A stretch of 10,267 nucleotides of DNA. Origin: an uncultured bacterium (lineage in GTDB: Bacteria > Planctomycetota > Phycisphaerae > Phycisphaerales > SM1A02). Below are positions 1 through 7,626 of this stretch, piece after piece (position 1 is the stretch's first letter; each line of letters begins with the position of its first letter). The notes under the pieces are model-generated. The model saw only the letters and a program-made list of their open reading frames with translations. It did not search any database and was not told the origin of the DNA. Location: contig CAIPQY010000005.1 in assembly GCA_903867275.1 (NCBI GenBank), positions 1-10,267 on the forward strand, written 5' to 3'. Made by a program: the position numbers and the translations under genes.

Positions 1-1
1 C

Positions 2-1003
2 ATCGCCGTGGCTGGCGAGTCGGTGCGTCTGGTGATCGAGCTCACCACCCCCGCCTGCCCCATGAAGGACAAGATCCGCGCCGACGTGGAGGCCGCCGTG
101 CATGCCAAGGCGAAGGCCTGCGGCACCACGCTGGAGATGCTGGAGATCGAGTTCACCGCCGATGTGCGCAAGGCCAACGAGAAGGTGCAGGAGAACGGCA
201 GCCCGCTGCCGCTGGTGAAGCAGGTGATCGCGGTGGGCGCCGGCAAGGGCGGCGTGGGCAAGAGCACCGTGGCCGTGAACCTGGCCGTGGGCCTGGCGCG
301 CTTCGGCGCGAAGGTTGGATTGCTGGACGCCGACATCTACGGTCCGAGTGCTCCGACCATGCTGGGGCTCGACGACGTGGGAACGCGCGCCCGCGGCAAC
401 ATGCTGCTGCCCTTCGAGGTGCATGGCATCAAGGCCATGACCATCGGCAAGCTGGTGGATCCGGACAAGGCGCTGGTGTGGCGCGGCCCGATGGCGCACG
501 GCGCGTTCAAGCAGCTGGCCACGCAGACCGACTGGGGCGAGCTTGATTACCTCATCATCGACCTTCCGCCGGGCACCGGCGACGTGGCGCTGACCATGAG
601 CCAGCTGCTGCCCGTGACGGGCGCGGTGGTGGTGTGCACGCCGCAGCGCGTGGCGCAGGATGACGCGCGACGCGCAGTGCGCATGTTCCAGAACCTGGGC
701 GTGGAGGTGCTGGGCGTGGTGGAGAACATGAGCTTCTTCGCGGCGCCGGATGGCACCGAGTACGACCTGTTCGGCCGCGGTGGTGCCGAGATCATGGCGC
801 AGACGATGGGCCTGCCCTACCTGGGCAGCCTGCCGATCCACGTGCAGCTGCGCCAGAACGGCGACGAGGGCACGCCGCTGAAGAACTGGGATGTTCCGGC
901 GATGGGCAAGTCGCTCGATGCGCTGTGCCAGCAGGTGGCGTCGCAGATCAGCATTGCCGCGCTCAGCGGCAAGGTGGATCGGCCCACGCTGACGATCAGC
1001 TGA
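2..1003 (+). CDS. mrp: Mrp/ApbC-family P-loop ATPase, 5' end cut by window
   Basis: Cytosolic MinD/NBP35-type ATPase; characterised relatives carry and transfer Fe-S clusters. The reading frame is open from base 2, and the first residues fall in the middle of the N-terminal MIP18/DUF59 domain (TTPACPMKD, bases 44-70), so the true start lies left of the window and the GTG at 8 is probably internal. The ATPase domain follows: deviant Walker A GKGGVGKST at 242-268, LDADIYGPS just downstream, and the switch/Walker B segment DLPPGTGD at 560-583. ENMSFF at 722-739 is the family block that normally leads into a CxxC motif, but here APDGTEYDLFG follows and both cysteines are missing. That motif binds the bridging Fe-S cluster in ApbC, so cluster transfer may be altered or the protein may do something else. 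It is the only plus-strand gene in this part of the window and converges on the efflux operon. Family assignment is firm; the exact role is inferred. Confidence 0.95.
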   Translation: MAVAGESVRLVIELTTPACPMKDKIRADVEAAVHAKAKACGTTLEMLEIEFTADVRKANEKVQENGSPLPLVKQVIAVGAGKGGVGKSTVAVNLAVGLARFGAKVGLLDADIYGPSAPTMLGLDDVGTRARGNMLLPFEVHGIKAMTIGKLVDPDKALVWRGPMAHGAFKQLATQTDWGELDYLIIDLPPGTGDVALTMSQLLPVTGAVVVCTPQRVAQDDARRAVRMFQNLGVEVLGVVENMSFFAAPDGTEYDLFGRGGAEIMAQTMGLPYLGSLPIHVQLRQNGDEGTPLKNWDVPAMGKSLDALCQQVASQISIAALSGKVDRPTLTIS

Positions 1004-1016
1004 TCGACTCGATCAG
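994..1016. other. Palindrome joining the stop codons of two convergent genes
   Basis: GATCAGCTGATC (994-1005) is a perfect 12-bp palindrome. It overlaps an inverted repeat with 8-bp arms at 1000-1007 and 1009-1016 around a single central base. The mrp stop (1001-1003) and the RND pump stop (complement of 1013-1015) sit symmetrically in the two arms. Three GATC sites lie in 994-1014. The repeat could give a small hairpin at the 3' end of both transcripts, but there is no T-tract on either strand, so a terminator role is only a possibility. Confidence 0.4.
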
Positions 1017-4000
1017 TGCTGCGGCGGCGGCGCCTCGCCCGATGGCGACGGTTCCGGCGTGCCGCCACCATGCGGCATGCGCTTGGCGCCGCCGAACTTG
1101 GAGGCGATGCCCAGGATCATCACGAAGAACACCGGCACCACCAGCTGGTCCATGGTGGCGGAGCCGATCATGCCGCCCATCACGGTTGTGCCGATCGACT
1201 GACGGCTGTTGGCGCCCGCGCCCACCGCCACCACCAGCGGCGCGATGCCCAGGATGAACGCGATGGCCGTCATCATGATGGGGCGCAGTCGCTGGTGCGA
1301 CGCGTTCACGGCGGCATCGATGATGCCCTCGCCGCCGTCGTAGCGGACCTTGGCGAATTCCACGATCAGGATGGCGTTCTTCGCGGCCAGGCCCACCAGC
1401 ATCACCAGGCCGATCTGCGCATACACGTCCAGCGAGCGACCGCGGAAGTGCATGAGCAGCAGCGCGCCCAGCACGGCGAAGGTGACCGCCAGCAGCACGT
1501 TCAGCGGCAGGATCCAGCTCTCGTACAGCGCCGCCAGCAGCAGGTACACCGCGATGATGGCCATGGCGAACACGTAGGGCGCATAGGAGCCCGACTCGAT
1601 CTGCTGATAGGTGGTGCCCGTCCACTCGTAGCTCACGCCATCGGGCAGCACGCGTGCCGCCTCTTCCTCGAGGGCCTTGATGGAGTCGCCCGAGCCGTAG
1701 CCCGCGCCGGTGGAGCCGTTGAGCTGGATCGTGTTGTACAGGTTGTAGCGCGTGGCGTTGTCGGTGCCCACCTCGAAGTGGAAGTCGGCGAAGCTGGTGA
1801 GCGGCACCATGTCGCCATCCTTGTTGCGCACGTACAGCTTGAACACGTCGCCCACGTTCATGCGGCCGGCCGCGTCGGCCTGCACCATCACGTTGTAGAC
1901 CTGGTTGAACTCGTTGAAGTTGTTCACGAACGCCTGACCCAGCGTCTGGCCCATGGCGGCGAACACGTCGCCCATGGCCAGGCCGTAGTTCATGGCCTTG
2001 GTTCGGTCGATGGCGATTCGCACCATGGGCACCTGCGACTGGAACGGCGTGGTCACGCTGGCCAACTCGGGCCGCTTGGCAAGCGCCTCCATCAGGTCGT
2101 TGGCCGCCTCGGCCAGGAAGTTGAACCCCTGCCCGTTCACGTCCTCCAGCTGCAGCTGCCAGCCGGCCACGGTGCCCAGACCCGGAATGGGCGGCGGCGG
2201 GAACGGCATCGCCAGGCCTTCCGGCATGGACATCAAGGCGGGCGCCGCGCGCATGATGATCGCGCGCGCATTCTCGGTGAACGGATCGCGCTGGTCCCAC
2301 GGCTTCAGCACCACGATGATGAAGCCCGCGTTCGTGCTGGTGACGCTGGTGATCAGGTTGTAGCCGTTGATCTCGATCACGTCGACCACGGCCGGGTCCT
2401 TGCGCACGATGTCGAGCACCTTCTTGCCCATCGCCTCGGTGCGCGCCAGGCTGCAACCGGCCGGCATCTGCACGGCCACGAAGTAGTAGCCCTGATCCTC
2501 GTTGGGAATGAACGCCGTGGGCGTGCGCTCCAGCATGAAGACCACGCCCAGCGCACCCATGACGAAGGTGACGGCGATGATCCACCAGCGGTGGGCCAGC
2601 CAGCGCACGAAACCGGAGTACTTGTGCGTGGCCCACTCGAAGCCCTCGTTGAACAGCACGAAGGGCTTGAAGGTGGTCTTGTGCGGCTTGCTCAGGAACA
2701 CCGCGCACAGCGCCGGCGACAGCGTGAGCGAGTTCACCATGCTCAGCGCGATGCTGAAGGCGATGGTGAGCGCGAACTGGTTGTACAGCTGGCCCGTGAT
2801 GCCGGGCATCAGCGATGCCGGGATGAACACCGCCAGCAGCACCGAGCTGGTGGCCACGATGGGCCCCGCCACTTCCGCCATGGCGCGCTCGGCCGCCACC
2901 AGTCCGTTGGGCGCCCCCAGTTCCAGCTGGCGGTACACGTTCTCCACCACGATGATCGAGTCGTCCACCACCAGGCCGATGGCCAGCACCAGCCCAAGCA
3001 GCGTGAGCGTGTTGATGCTGAAGCCCGCCGCCGCCATGATGGCGAAGGTGCCCACGATCGACACCGGAATGGCGATCATGGGAATCAGCGTGGCGCGGCC
3101 GCTCTGCAGGAAGATGTAGATGACGGCCAGCACCAGCAGGCCCGCTTCCACAAGCGTCTTGATCAGTTCATCGATCGAGGCGGACACGAACTTGGTGCTG
3201 TCGTAGGTGACCTGCCACTTCACGCCGGGAGGCAGCAGCGGCTCCAGACGCCGCATCTGCTCCTGCACGTCCTCGGCCACGCTGTAGGCGTTGGCCGACG
3301 GCAACTGGTAGATGCCGACGGTGCCCGTGCTGCCGCCGTTCAGGTTGGAGGTGCTGCTGTACTGGTAGGCACCAAGCTCCACGCGGCCGATGTCCGAGAT
3401 GCGCACCACCGCGCCATCGGGACCGGTGCGCACGATGATGTCGCTGAAGTCCTTCTCCGACTGCAGGCGTCCCTTGGTGACCAGCGTCAGGTTGAAGCTG
3501 GGCGACCCCGCCGTGGGCGCGGCGCCGACGCTGCCGATGGCGGCCTGCTGGTTCTGATCCTTGATGGCGTTCGCCACGTCCACCGGCGAGATGTTCATGG
3601 CGGTCAGCCGCTCGGGATCCAGCCACACGCGCATGGAGTACTGCAGCAGACCGAACAGCGTGATGCTGCCCACGCCGTTCACGCGCGACAGCACGGGCTG
3701 CACGATGATGTTGGCGTAGTTCGACAGGAAGGTGCTGTCGTAGGCGCCATCCGTGGAGATCAGCGACACCACCAGCGTGAGGTTGGTCGACTGCTTGTTG
3801 ATGGTCACACCCAGGTCCTGCACCGGCTTTGGCAACTGCGGAATCGCCGACTGCACGCGGTTCAGCACGTCCACCGCGCCGATGTTCAGGTCATAGCCCA
3901 CCTTGAAGGTGACCGTGATCGTGGAGGCGCCGTTGTTGGTGCTGTTGGAGGACATGTACAGCATGCCCTCCACGCCGTTGATCTGGTTCTCCAGCGGCAT

Positions 4001-4186
4001 GGTCACCGCGCTGGCCACCGTGAGCGCGTCGGCGCCGTTGTAGGTGGCCGCAACCTGCACCGTGGGGGGCACCACGTTGGGGAACTGCGAGATGGGCAGC
4101 ACCACCATGGCGATCGCGCCCGCGAGCGCCGTGATGATGGCGATCACGCTGGAGAAGATCGGACGATGGATGAAGAAGCGGACCAT
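1013..4186 (-). CDS. RND multidrug efflux pump, HAE1/AcrB family inner-membrane transporter
   Basis: Proton-driven inner-membrane pump of a tripartite efflux system, expected to trimerise and export drugs or other amphiphiles through the adaptor and outer-membrane channel encoded upstream. The product is 1,057 residues, normal for the family. It opens with MVRFFIHRPIFSSV, the typical start of these pumps with TM1 at about residues 10-29. The frame is open 19 codons further upstream (to 4243), but that would overlap the adaptor gene and add a non-homologous leader, so 4186 is preferred. The proton-relay residues are all present: Asp408-Asp409 in GLVVDDSIIVVEN (TM4) and Lys936 in GLAAKNAILIVEF (TM10). 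The PTAFIPNEDQG block marks the second half of the duplicated protein. The last 20 or so residues are Gly/Pro-rich and look disordered. It starts 22 bp after the adaptor stop with no clear Shine-Dalgarno site, so it is probably co-transcribed. Substrates cannot be read from the sequence. Confidence 0.97.
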   Translation of the reverse strand: MVRFFIHRPIFSSVIAIITALAGAIAMVVLPISQFPNVVPPTVQVAATYNGADALTVASAVTMPLENQINGVEGMLYMSSNSTNNGASTITVTFKVGYDLNIGAVDVLNRVQSAIPQLPKPVQDLGVTINKQSTNLTLVVSLISTDGAYDSTFLSNYANIIVQPVLSRVNGVGSITLFGLLQYSMRVWLDPERLTAMNISPVDVANAIKDQNQQAAIGSVGAAPTAGSPSFNLTLVTKGRLQSEKDFSDIIVRTGPDGAVVRISDIGRVELGAYQYSSTSNLNGGSTGTVGIYQLPSANAYSVAEDVQEQMRRLEPLLPPGVKWQVTYDSTKFVSASIDELIKTLVEAGLLVLAVIYIFLQSGRATLIPMIAIPVSIVGTFAIMAAAGFSINTLTLLGLVLAIGLVVDDSIIVVENVYRQLELGAPNGLVAAERAMAEVAGPIVATSSVLLAVFIPASLMPGITGQLYNQFALTIAFSIALSMVNSLTLSPALCAVFLSKPHKTTFKPFVLFNEGFEWATHKYSGFVRWLAHRWWIIAVTFVMGALGVVFMLERTPTAFIPNEDQGYYFVAVQMPAGCSLARTEAMGKKVLDIVRKDPAVVDVIEINGYNLITSVTSTNAGFIIVVLKPWDQRDPFTENARAIIMRAAPALMSMPEGLAMPFPPPPIPGLGTVAGWQLQLEDVNGQGFNFLAEAANDLMEALAKRPELASVTTPFQSQVPMVRIAIDRTKAMNYGLAMGDVFAAMGQTLGQAFVNNFNEFNQVYNVMVQADAAGRMNVGDVFKLYVRNKDGDMVPLTSFADFHFEVGTDNATRYNLYNTIQLNGSTGAGYGSGDSIKALEEEAARVLPDGVSYEWTGTTYQQIESGSYAPYVFAMAIIAVYLLLAALYESWILPLNVLLAVTFAVLGALLLMHFRGRSLDVYAQIGLVMLVGLAAKNAILIVEFAKVRYDGGEGIIDAAVNASHQRLRPIMMTAIAFILGIAPLVVAVGAGANSRQSIGTTVMGGMIGSATMDQLVVPVFFVMILGIASKFGGAKRMPHGGGTPEPSPSGEAPPPQH

Positions 4187-4208
4187 GGTGGGTGTTGCCG
4201 ATGCTGGA

Positions 4209-5369
4209 CTAGTTCTTGGGAGCCGCCGCGGGCGCGCTTGCACCGGGTGCCGCAGGAGCCGCGGCTGCCGGCACTTCGATCACCTTGACGCCGACCTTCA
4301 GGCGCTGAATGCCATCCACCACGATGCGGTCACCCACCTGCAACCTGCTGGTGTTGAACGCCAACTCTCCACCATCCGACCGCAGCGGCTTGATCGCCAC
4401 CGACTCCACCGTGTCGTCCGACTTCACGCGCCACACGAAGATGTCCGCCTCGCGGGCGAACGCGGCGCGCTCCGGCACCACCATGGCGTCACCGAAATCA
4501 CCGAGCACCACGTCCACGTTGGCGTAGATGCCCGGACGGAACACGCCGCCCGGATTCGGGAATTCCGCGCGCAGCATCAGCGTGCTCGTCTTGGTGTTGA
4601 CCTGGTTGTCCTCGAAGATGATGGTGCCGGTTGCGCGCTGCGGACGGTCGCCGTCCGTCGTCAACGTGACCGTCAGCGGCCCCTTCGCGAGCTGGACCTG
4701 ATAGTCGGGCCACTCCTTGGAGGAGGGACTGAACTGCACCCACAGGGGGTCGATCTGCACCAGCGTGTTCAGGTTGGCGGTATCGGCGGTGCCCACCACC
4801 GCGCCCTCGAAGTACTTGCTTGCGCCGAGCAGACCAGGGAACGGACTGCCGATGGTGCAGTAGGACAGGTTGAGCTTGGCCTGGATCAGGTTGGCCTGCG
4901 CCACCTGCACCTCGCCCTCGGCGGACTCGTACTTGGTGACAAGATCGTCGTAGACCTGCTGACTGATGGCGTTCACCTTCACCAGCGGCTCGTTTCGATC
5001 GCGCTCGATCTTGGCGTAGTTGCGCTGCGCGGTGGCCTCGGCCAGCTTGCCCTCGGCGGCGAGCACCGACGCCTCGTACTGCCTCGGATCGATGCGATAC
5101 ACCACATCGCCGGGCTTCATCACCGCGCCGTCCGCGATGGCCTGCTTCAGCAGGAAGCCTTCGACGCGCGCCACCAGATCGATGCTGCGCGGACTGGCCA
5201 CGATGCCGGGATAGCTCTTGCGGTTGGGGATGCTGCGCTTGGTGATCACCGCGGTGGTCACGGGCATGCCATCGGGTCGCGGCGGAGGCGCGGATGGTCC
5301 GCCACAGGCGGCCAGCGTTGATGCGAGAACGATCGCGAATGTGATGCGTGCGTGCATGGCGTGTGTCAT
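4209..5369 (-). CDS. RND efflux membrane fusion protein (periplasmic adaptor lipoprotein, HlyD/AcrA-like)
   Basis: Adaptor that bridges the RND pump and the outer-membrane channel. The 386-residue product starts with a short lipoprotein signal peptide ending in lipobox LAAC, with Cys22 as the predicted lipidation site. A Pro-rich linker, then the lipoyl/barrel-sandwich half (about 58-95), an alpha-helical hairpin (about 98-168), the second lipoyl strand segment (about 170-195) and beta-barrel and membrane-proximal domains (about 205-368) follow. The C terminus is an Ala/Pro-rich tail. The start at 5369 is chosen because its ATG overlaps the stop of the preceding outer-membrane factor gene as ATGA, the classic arrangement for translational coupling. 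A second in-frame ATG at 5357 would also keep the signal peptide. The frame stays open well upstream, but that stretch lies over the outer-membrane factor gene and is not coding here. The family is clear; AcrA-, MexE- and MdtA-like subgroups cannot be separated by eye. Confidence 0.95.
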   Translation of the reverse strand: MTHAMHARITFAIVLASTLAACGGPSAPPPRPDGMPVTTAVITKRSIPNRKSYPGIVASPRSIDLVARVEGFLLKQAIADGAVMKPGDVVYRIDPRQYEASVLAAEGKLAEATAQRNYAKIERDRNEPLVKVNAISQQVYDDLVTKYESAEGEVQVAQANLIQAKLNLSYCTIGSPFPGLLGASKYFEGAVVGTADTANLNTLVQIDPLWVQFSPSSKEWPDYQVQLAKGPLTVTLTTDGDRPQRATGTIIFEDNQVNTKTSTLMLRAEFPNPGGVFRPGIYANVDVVLGDFGDAMVVPERAAFAREADIFVWRVKSDDTVESVAIKPLRSDGGELAFNTSRLQVGDRIVVDGIQRLKVGVKVIEVPAAAAPAAPGASAPAAAPKN

Positions 5370-6913
5370 CCGGTGGGTTGGTTGGCCGCCTGGGGTTGCG
5401 GGTTCTCGCTGGGCAGCGGCGGCTGCTTTTTCCACATGTCGGGGCCGTCGCGCTCGAAGGCGTCCTGACCCGCCGCGGGCACCTGCACGCTGTCCCAGCC
5501 GCCACCCAGGCTGCGGTACAGCTCGACCAGGTTCTGCGACGACTGACCGCGCGCCTGCGCGTAGCCGTTCTCCGCTTCCAGCACGATCTGCGCCAGTTGC
5601 AGCAGCTGCGTGATGCTGATGGTGCCGGCCTTGTAGCGCTCCAGGCCCAGGTCGTACATCGACTTGGTGTCGCCCAGCGTCTCGGTGTAGGCCTTCATCT
5701 GCAGTCGCGCGCCGGCCAGATTGTCGAGTGCGGTCTGCACCTGACTGGCGGCTTCCAGCACCGTCTGGCGCCACTGCAGGGCAAAGCCGATGGCGATGGC
5801 CTGCTTCATCTGGACCTGGCTGATCACCAGGCCGCCGTTGAAGAAGTTCCAGTTGACCGACGGCCCGATGGCGAAGGTCTGGTTGCCGATGTCGCCCAGT
5901 CCAGAGAAGCTGGTGGCGGCGAAACCGTAGTAGCCGTTGAGCGTGACCTGCGGATAGAAGCCGGCCTCCGCGACGCCGATCTCGGCCGTGGCGGCCATGA
6001 GCGCGCGCTCTGCCTGCAGCACATCCGCGCGACGGCGCAGCAGGTCGGCCGGAAGACCGATGGCTGTCTCACCCATCACCAGCGGAATGGGCTCGGTCGC
6101 TGCCAGTTCGTCCTGCATGGGGCCGGGCACCTCGCCCAGCAGCACGCTGAGGCCGTTGCACTGCGCCTTGATCATGGCTTCGTAGCGGGGAATCGATGCC
6201 TTCGACACCGCCAGTCGCGCGGCCGACTCGCTGAGATCGATCTGCGAGACGGTCTGCGCCTTGTACTTGCTCTTCACCGCGTCGTAGGTCTGCTGCAGCA
6301 GGTCGGTGGTTCGCACCGCGATGTCGCGCTGCGCCTGCAGCGTGCGCACATTCATGTAGGCGGTGGCCACCTCGGCGCGCAGGCTCACCATGGCCATGCG
6401 CCAGCCTTCCACGCTCTCCTGCAGGCGCGCCTGCGCCGCTTCCATGCCACGGCGGATCTTGCCGAACAGATCGATCTCCCAGCTGGCGATCTTCACGCCG
6501 TAGCTCCACTGGTTGAACGCCGTCTCGCTGGTGTCGGCGCCGATCTGCGCGAAGTTGTACAGCGTGTAGCTGTAGTTGCCGCCGGCGCTCAGGCTGGGAA
6601 ACATCTGGCTGTAGCTGACGCCGTAGCCGCTGCGGTACTGGGCGATGCTGGCCGCCGCACGCATCAGCGTGATGTTGCCCCGCTGCGCGCGCACGATCAG
6701 GTCATCGAGCTTCGGGTCGTTGAAGCGCTTCCACCACGCCTCCAGTTCCGCCTCGCGAGCGGGCTGCGCCTCGGCGGCCTGCGGCGTGCGGAATCCCTCG
6801 GGCAGCAGCGGCTCCGGCCGCGTGTAGTCGGGGCCCACCATGCAACCGGCGGCAAGCATCGCCAAGGCGATTGCCAGCCATCGATCTCGTGCGTACCGAA
6901 GCCCATGAAGCAT
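5366..6913 (-). CDS. RND efflux outer-membrane factor lipoprotein (NodT/OprM/TolC family)
   Basis: Outer-membrane channel of the tripartite pump, expected to form a trimeric barrel with a periplasmic helical tunnel. The product is 515 residues. It has a basic N-terminus, a hydrophobic stretch and lipobox LAAGC with Cys24 as the lipidation site, followed by MVGPDYTRPE, the typical mature N-terminus of NodT-type lipoproteins. The two OEP repeats follow; the region GLPADLLRRR to AEIGVAEAGFYP (about residues 283-325) is a family hallmark. A Pro/Gln-rich tail ends the protein. It is the first gene of the efflux operon, an uncommon order, since the channel gene usually comes last or is elsewhere. 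ATG at 6913 is the first possible start: an in-frame TAA lies four codons upstream. There is no Shine-Dalgarno site; a TAACAT box ends 6 nt before the ATG. Confidence 0.95.
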   Translation of the reverse strand: MLHGLRYARDRWLAIALAMLAAGCMVGPDYTRPEPLLPEGFRTPQAAEAQPAREAELEAWWKRFNDPKLDDLIVRAQRGNITLMRAAASIAQYRSGYGVSYSQMFPSLSAGGNYSYTLYNFAQIGADTSETAFNQWSYGVKIASWEIDLFGKIRRGMEAAQARLQESVEGWRMAMVSLRAEVATAYMNVRTLQAQRDIAVRTTDLLQQTYDAVKSKYKAQTVSQIDLSESAARLAVSKASIPRYEAMIKAQCNGLSVLLGEVPGPMQDELAATEPIPLVMGETAIGLPADLLRRRADVLQAERALMAATAEIGVAEAGFYPQVTLNGYYGFAATSFSGLGDIGNQTFAIGPSVNWNFFNGGLVISQVQMKQAIAIGFALQWRQTVLEAASQVQTALDNLAGARLQMKAYTETLGDTKSMYDLGLERYKAGTISITQLLQLAQIVLEAENGYAQARGQSSQNLVELYRSLGGGWDSVQVPAAGQDAFERDGPDMWKKQPPLPSENPQPQAANQPTG

Positions 6914-6977
6914 CGGCGGATGTTACAGAAGTCTCGCGCACACGCACACCGATCCGGATCTCCCGCGCACCTCCCCG
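6914..6977 (-). promoter_or_regulatory. Putative leaderless promoter of the efflux operon
   Basis: This 64-bp gap separates the guanine deaminase stop from the efflux operon start. On the minus strand, TAACAT (complement of 6920-6925) fits the TAnnnT form of a -10 box and stands exactly 6 nt before the ATG at 6913, so transcription would begin at or beside the start codon. The box is preceded by TG one base further upstream (TG at the complement of 6926-6928 region). No good -35 hexamer is visible at 16-18 bp, and no repeat looks like a strong operator or terminator. Confidence 0.4.
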
Positions 6978-7454
6978 TCAGTACTGCCCGCGCGAGGCGT
7001 TGGCCTGCCAGTCCCGGAACGCCTGCATCGCCTCATCGCGCAGCATCTGCCGCATGGGAATCATTCGCTGCTCGGGGTGCTTGGCAAGTTCCTCGTAGAT
7101 GAAGTAGTCGTCGAACTGGATCGCGGCGGCATCCACCTTGGTGTTGGCGTAGTGGATGCAGGCAAGGCGCGCCCAGTAGATGGCGGAGAGGCACATGGGG
7201 CACGGCTCGCAGCTGCTGAAGATCTCGGCGCCAGAAAGGTCGAAGGTGTTCAGGTGCGCGCAGGCGGCGCGGATGGCCACCACCTCGGCGTGCGCGGTGG
7301 GATCGTTGCTGGCGGTGACGCGGTTGAAGCCCTCCCCCACCACGCGACCATCCTTCACGATGACCGCGCCGAAGGGACCGCCGTTGCGCTGCACATTCTC
7401 GCGCGACAGCTGAATGGCGCGGCGCATGAAGGCCTGCTGTGCGTCGGTGGTCAT
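6978..7454 (-). CDS. guaD: Guanine deaminase (cytidine-deaminase-fold, GuaD type)
   Basis: Cytosolic zinc hydrolase that converts guanine to xanthine and ammonia, a step in purine salvage and catabolism. The 158-residue product matches the usual length of the small bacterial enzyme. Zinc site motifs are complete: HAE with ligand His55 and proton-shuttle Glu57, and SCEPCPMC with ligands Cys85 and Cys88. NDPTAHAEV, SAIYWAR and FDDYFIY (about 114-120) resemble Bacillus GuaD rather than TadA or cytosine deaminases, and the chain ends in Tyr as Bacillus GuaD does. Start 7454 is chosen because AAGGA lies 8 nt upstream and because the protein then begins where the family does. The frame is open to an ATG at 7592, which would add 46 unrelated, Arg-rich residues. 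It is divergent from the PqiA-like gene and lies 64 bp upstream of the efflux operon on the same strand, so read-through is possible. A related purine or tRNA-type deaminase is a less likely alternative. Confidence 0.88.
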   Translation of the reverse strand: MTTDAQQAFMRRAIQLSRENVQRNGGPFGAVIVKDGRVVGEGFNRVTASNDPTAHAEVVAIRAACAHLNTFDLSGAEIFSSCEPCPMCLSAIYWARLACIHYANTKVDAAAIQFDDYFIYEELAKHPEQRMIPMRQMLRDEAMQAFRDWQANASRGQY

Positions 7455-7462
7455 GGATGCGT

Positions 7463-7467
7463 TCCTT
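7463..7467 (-). promoter_or_regulatory. Ribosome binding site of guaD
   Basis: AAGGA on the minus strand, 8 nt before the ATG at 7454. It is the only well-placed Shine-Dalgarno sequence among the complete genes of this window, and it decides the start against the upstream ATG at 7592. Confidence 0.65.
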
Positions 7468-7591
7468 GTGCGGGGGTCTGGTGGATTCGTCGCATGAGGC
7501 CGCGAGCGAACGCCCTGGCGCGAGATGCGTCGCTGGATCCGCACGACCGGCAACGCGTCGAAGCACCTCACGGCATTCGCGCATGGCTTCA

Positions 7592-7620
7592 TTGACCCCC
7601 TCAGGGGCCCGATCTAGCCT
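7592..7620 (+). promoter_or_regulatory. Sigma70-like promoter, leaderless, for the PqiA-like gene
   Basis: A -35 box TTGACC (7592-7597) and a -10 box TAGCCT (7615-7620) are separated by exactly 17 bp. The -10 box ends 6 nt before the GTG start at 7627, so the predicted transcript begins at or within a base or two of the start codon, leaving no room for a Shine-Dalgarno site. The TAG of the -10 box is also an in-frame stop, so the gene cannot extend further upstream. The rest of the 172-bp divergent region (7455-7626) has no clear promoter for guaD. Confidence 0.6.
7597..7607. promoter_or_regulatory. Inverted repeat between the -35 and -10 boxes
   Basis: CCCC-TCA-GGGG, a perfect 4-bp dyad around 3 bases, begins on the last base of the -35 box and occupies most of the first half of the spacer. 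Its place would suit a repressor or spacer-twisting activator, but it is short and GC-only, so it could be chance. Confidence 0.25.
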
Positions 7621-7626
7621 GCCTCG

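Noticed and set aside
1016..4288. A plus-strand open frame of more than 1,000 codons opposite the RND pump gene
   Set aside because: It is extremely rich in His, Arg, Gly and Gln with no recognisable domain, and mirrors a well-conserved gene with complete RND motifs. Such antisense frames are a by-product of GC-rich codon usage.
5370..5774. Longer adaptor protein starting at 5774
   Set aside because: The extra 135 residues lie inside the outer-membrane factor gene and would bury the lipoprotein signal peptide in the middle of the protein.
5348..7102. Long plus-strand open frame opposite the outer-membrane factor gene
   Set aside because: It has low-complexity His/Arg/Leu composition and no domain, and covers a clear OEP-family lipoprotein on the other strand.
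7481..7590. Promoter for guaD in the divergent region
   Set aside because: I looked on the minus strand for TAnnnT or a TTGACA-like pair and found only weak, poorly spaced matches.
7455..7592. N-terminal extension of guaD to the ATG at 7592
   Set aside because: The frame is open, but the added residues are Arg-rich and unlike the family, and a good AAGGA site sits 8 nt before the ATG at 7454.
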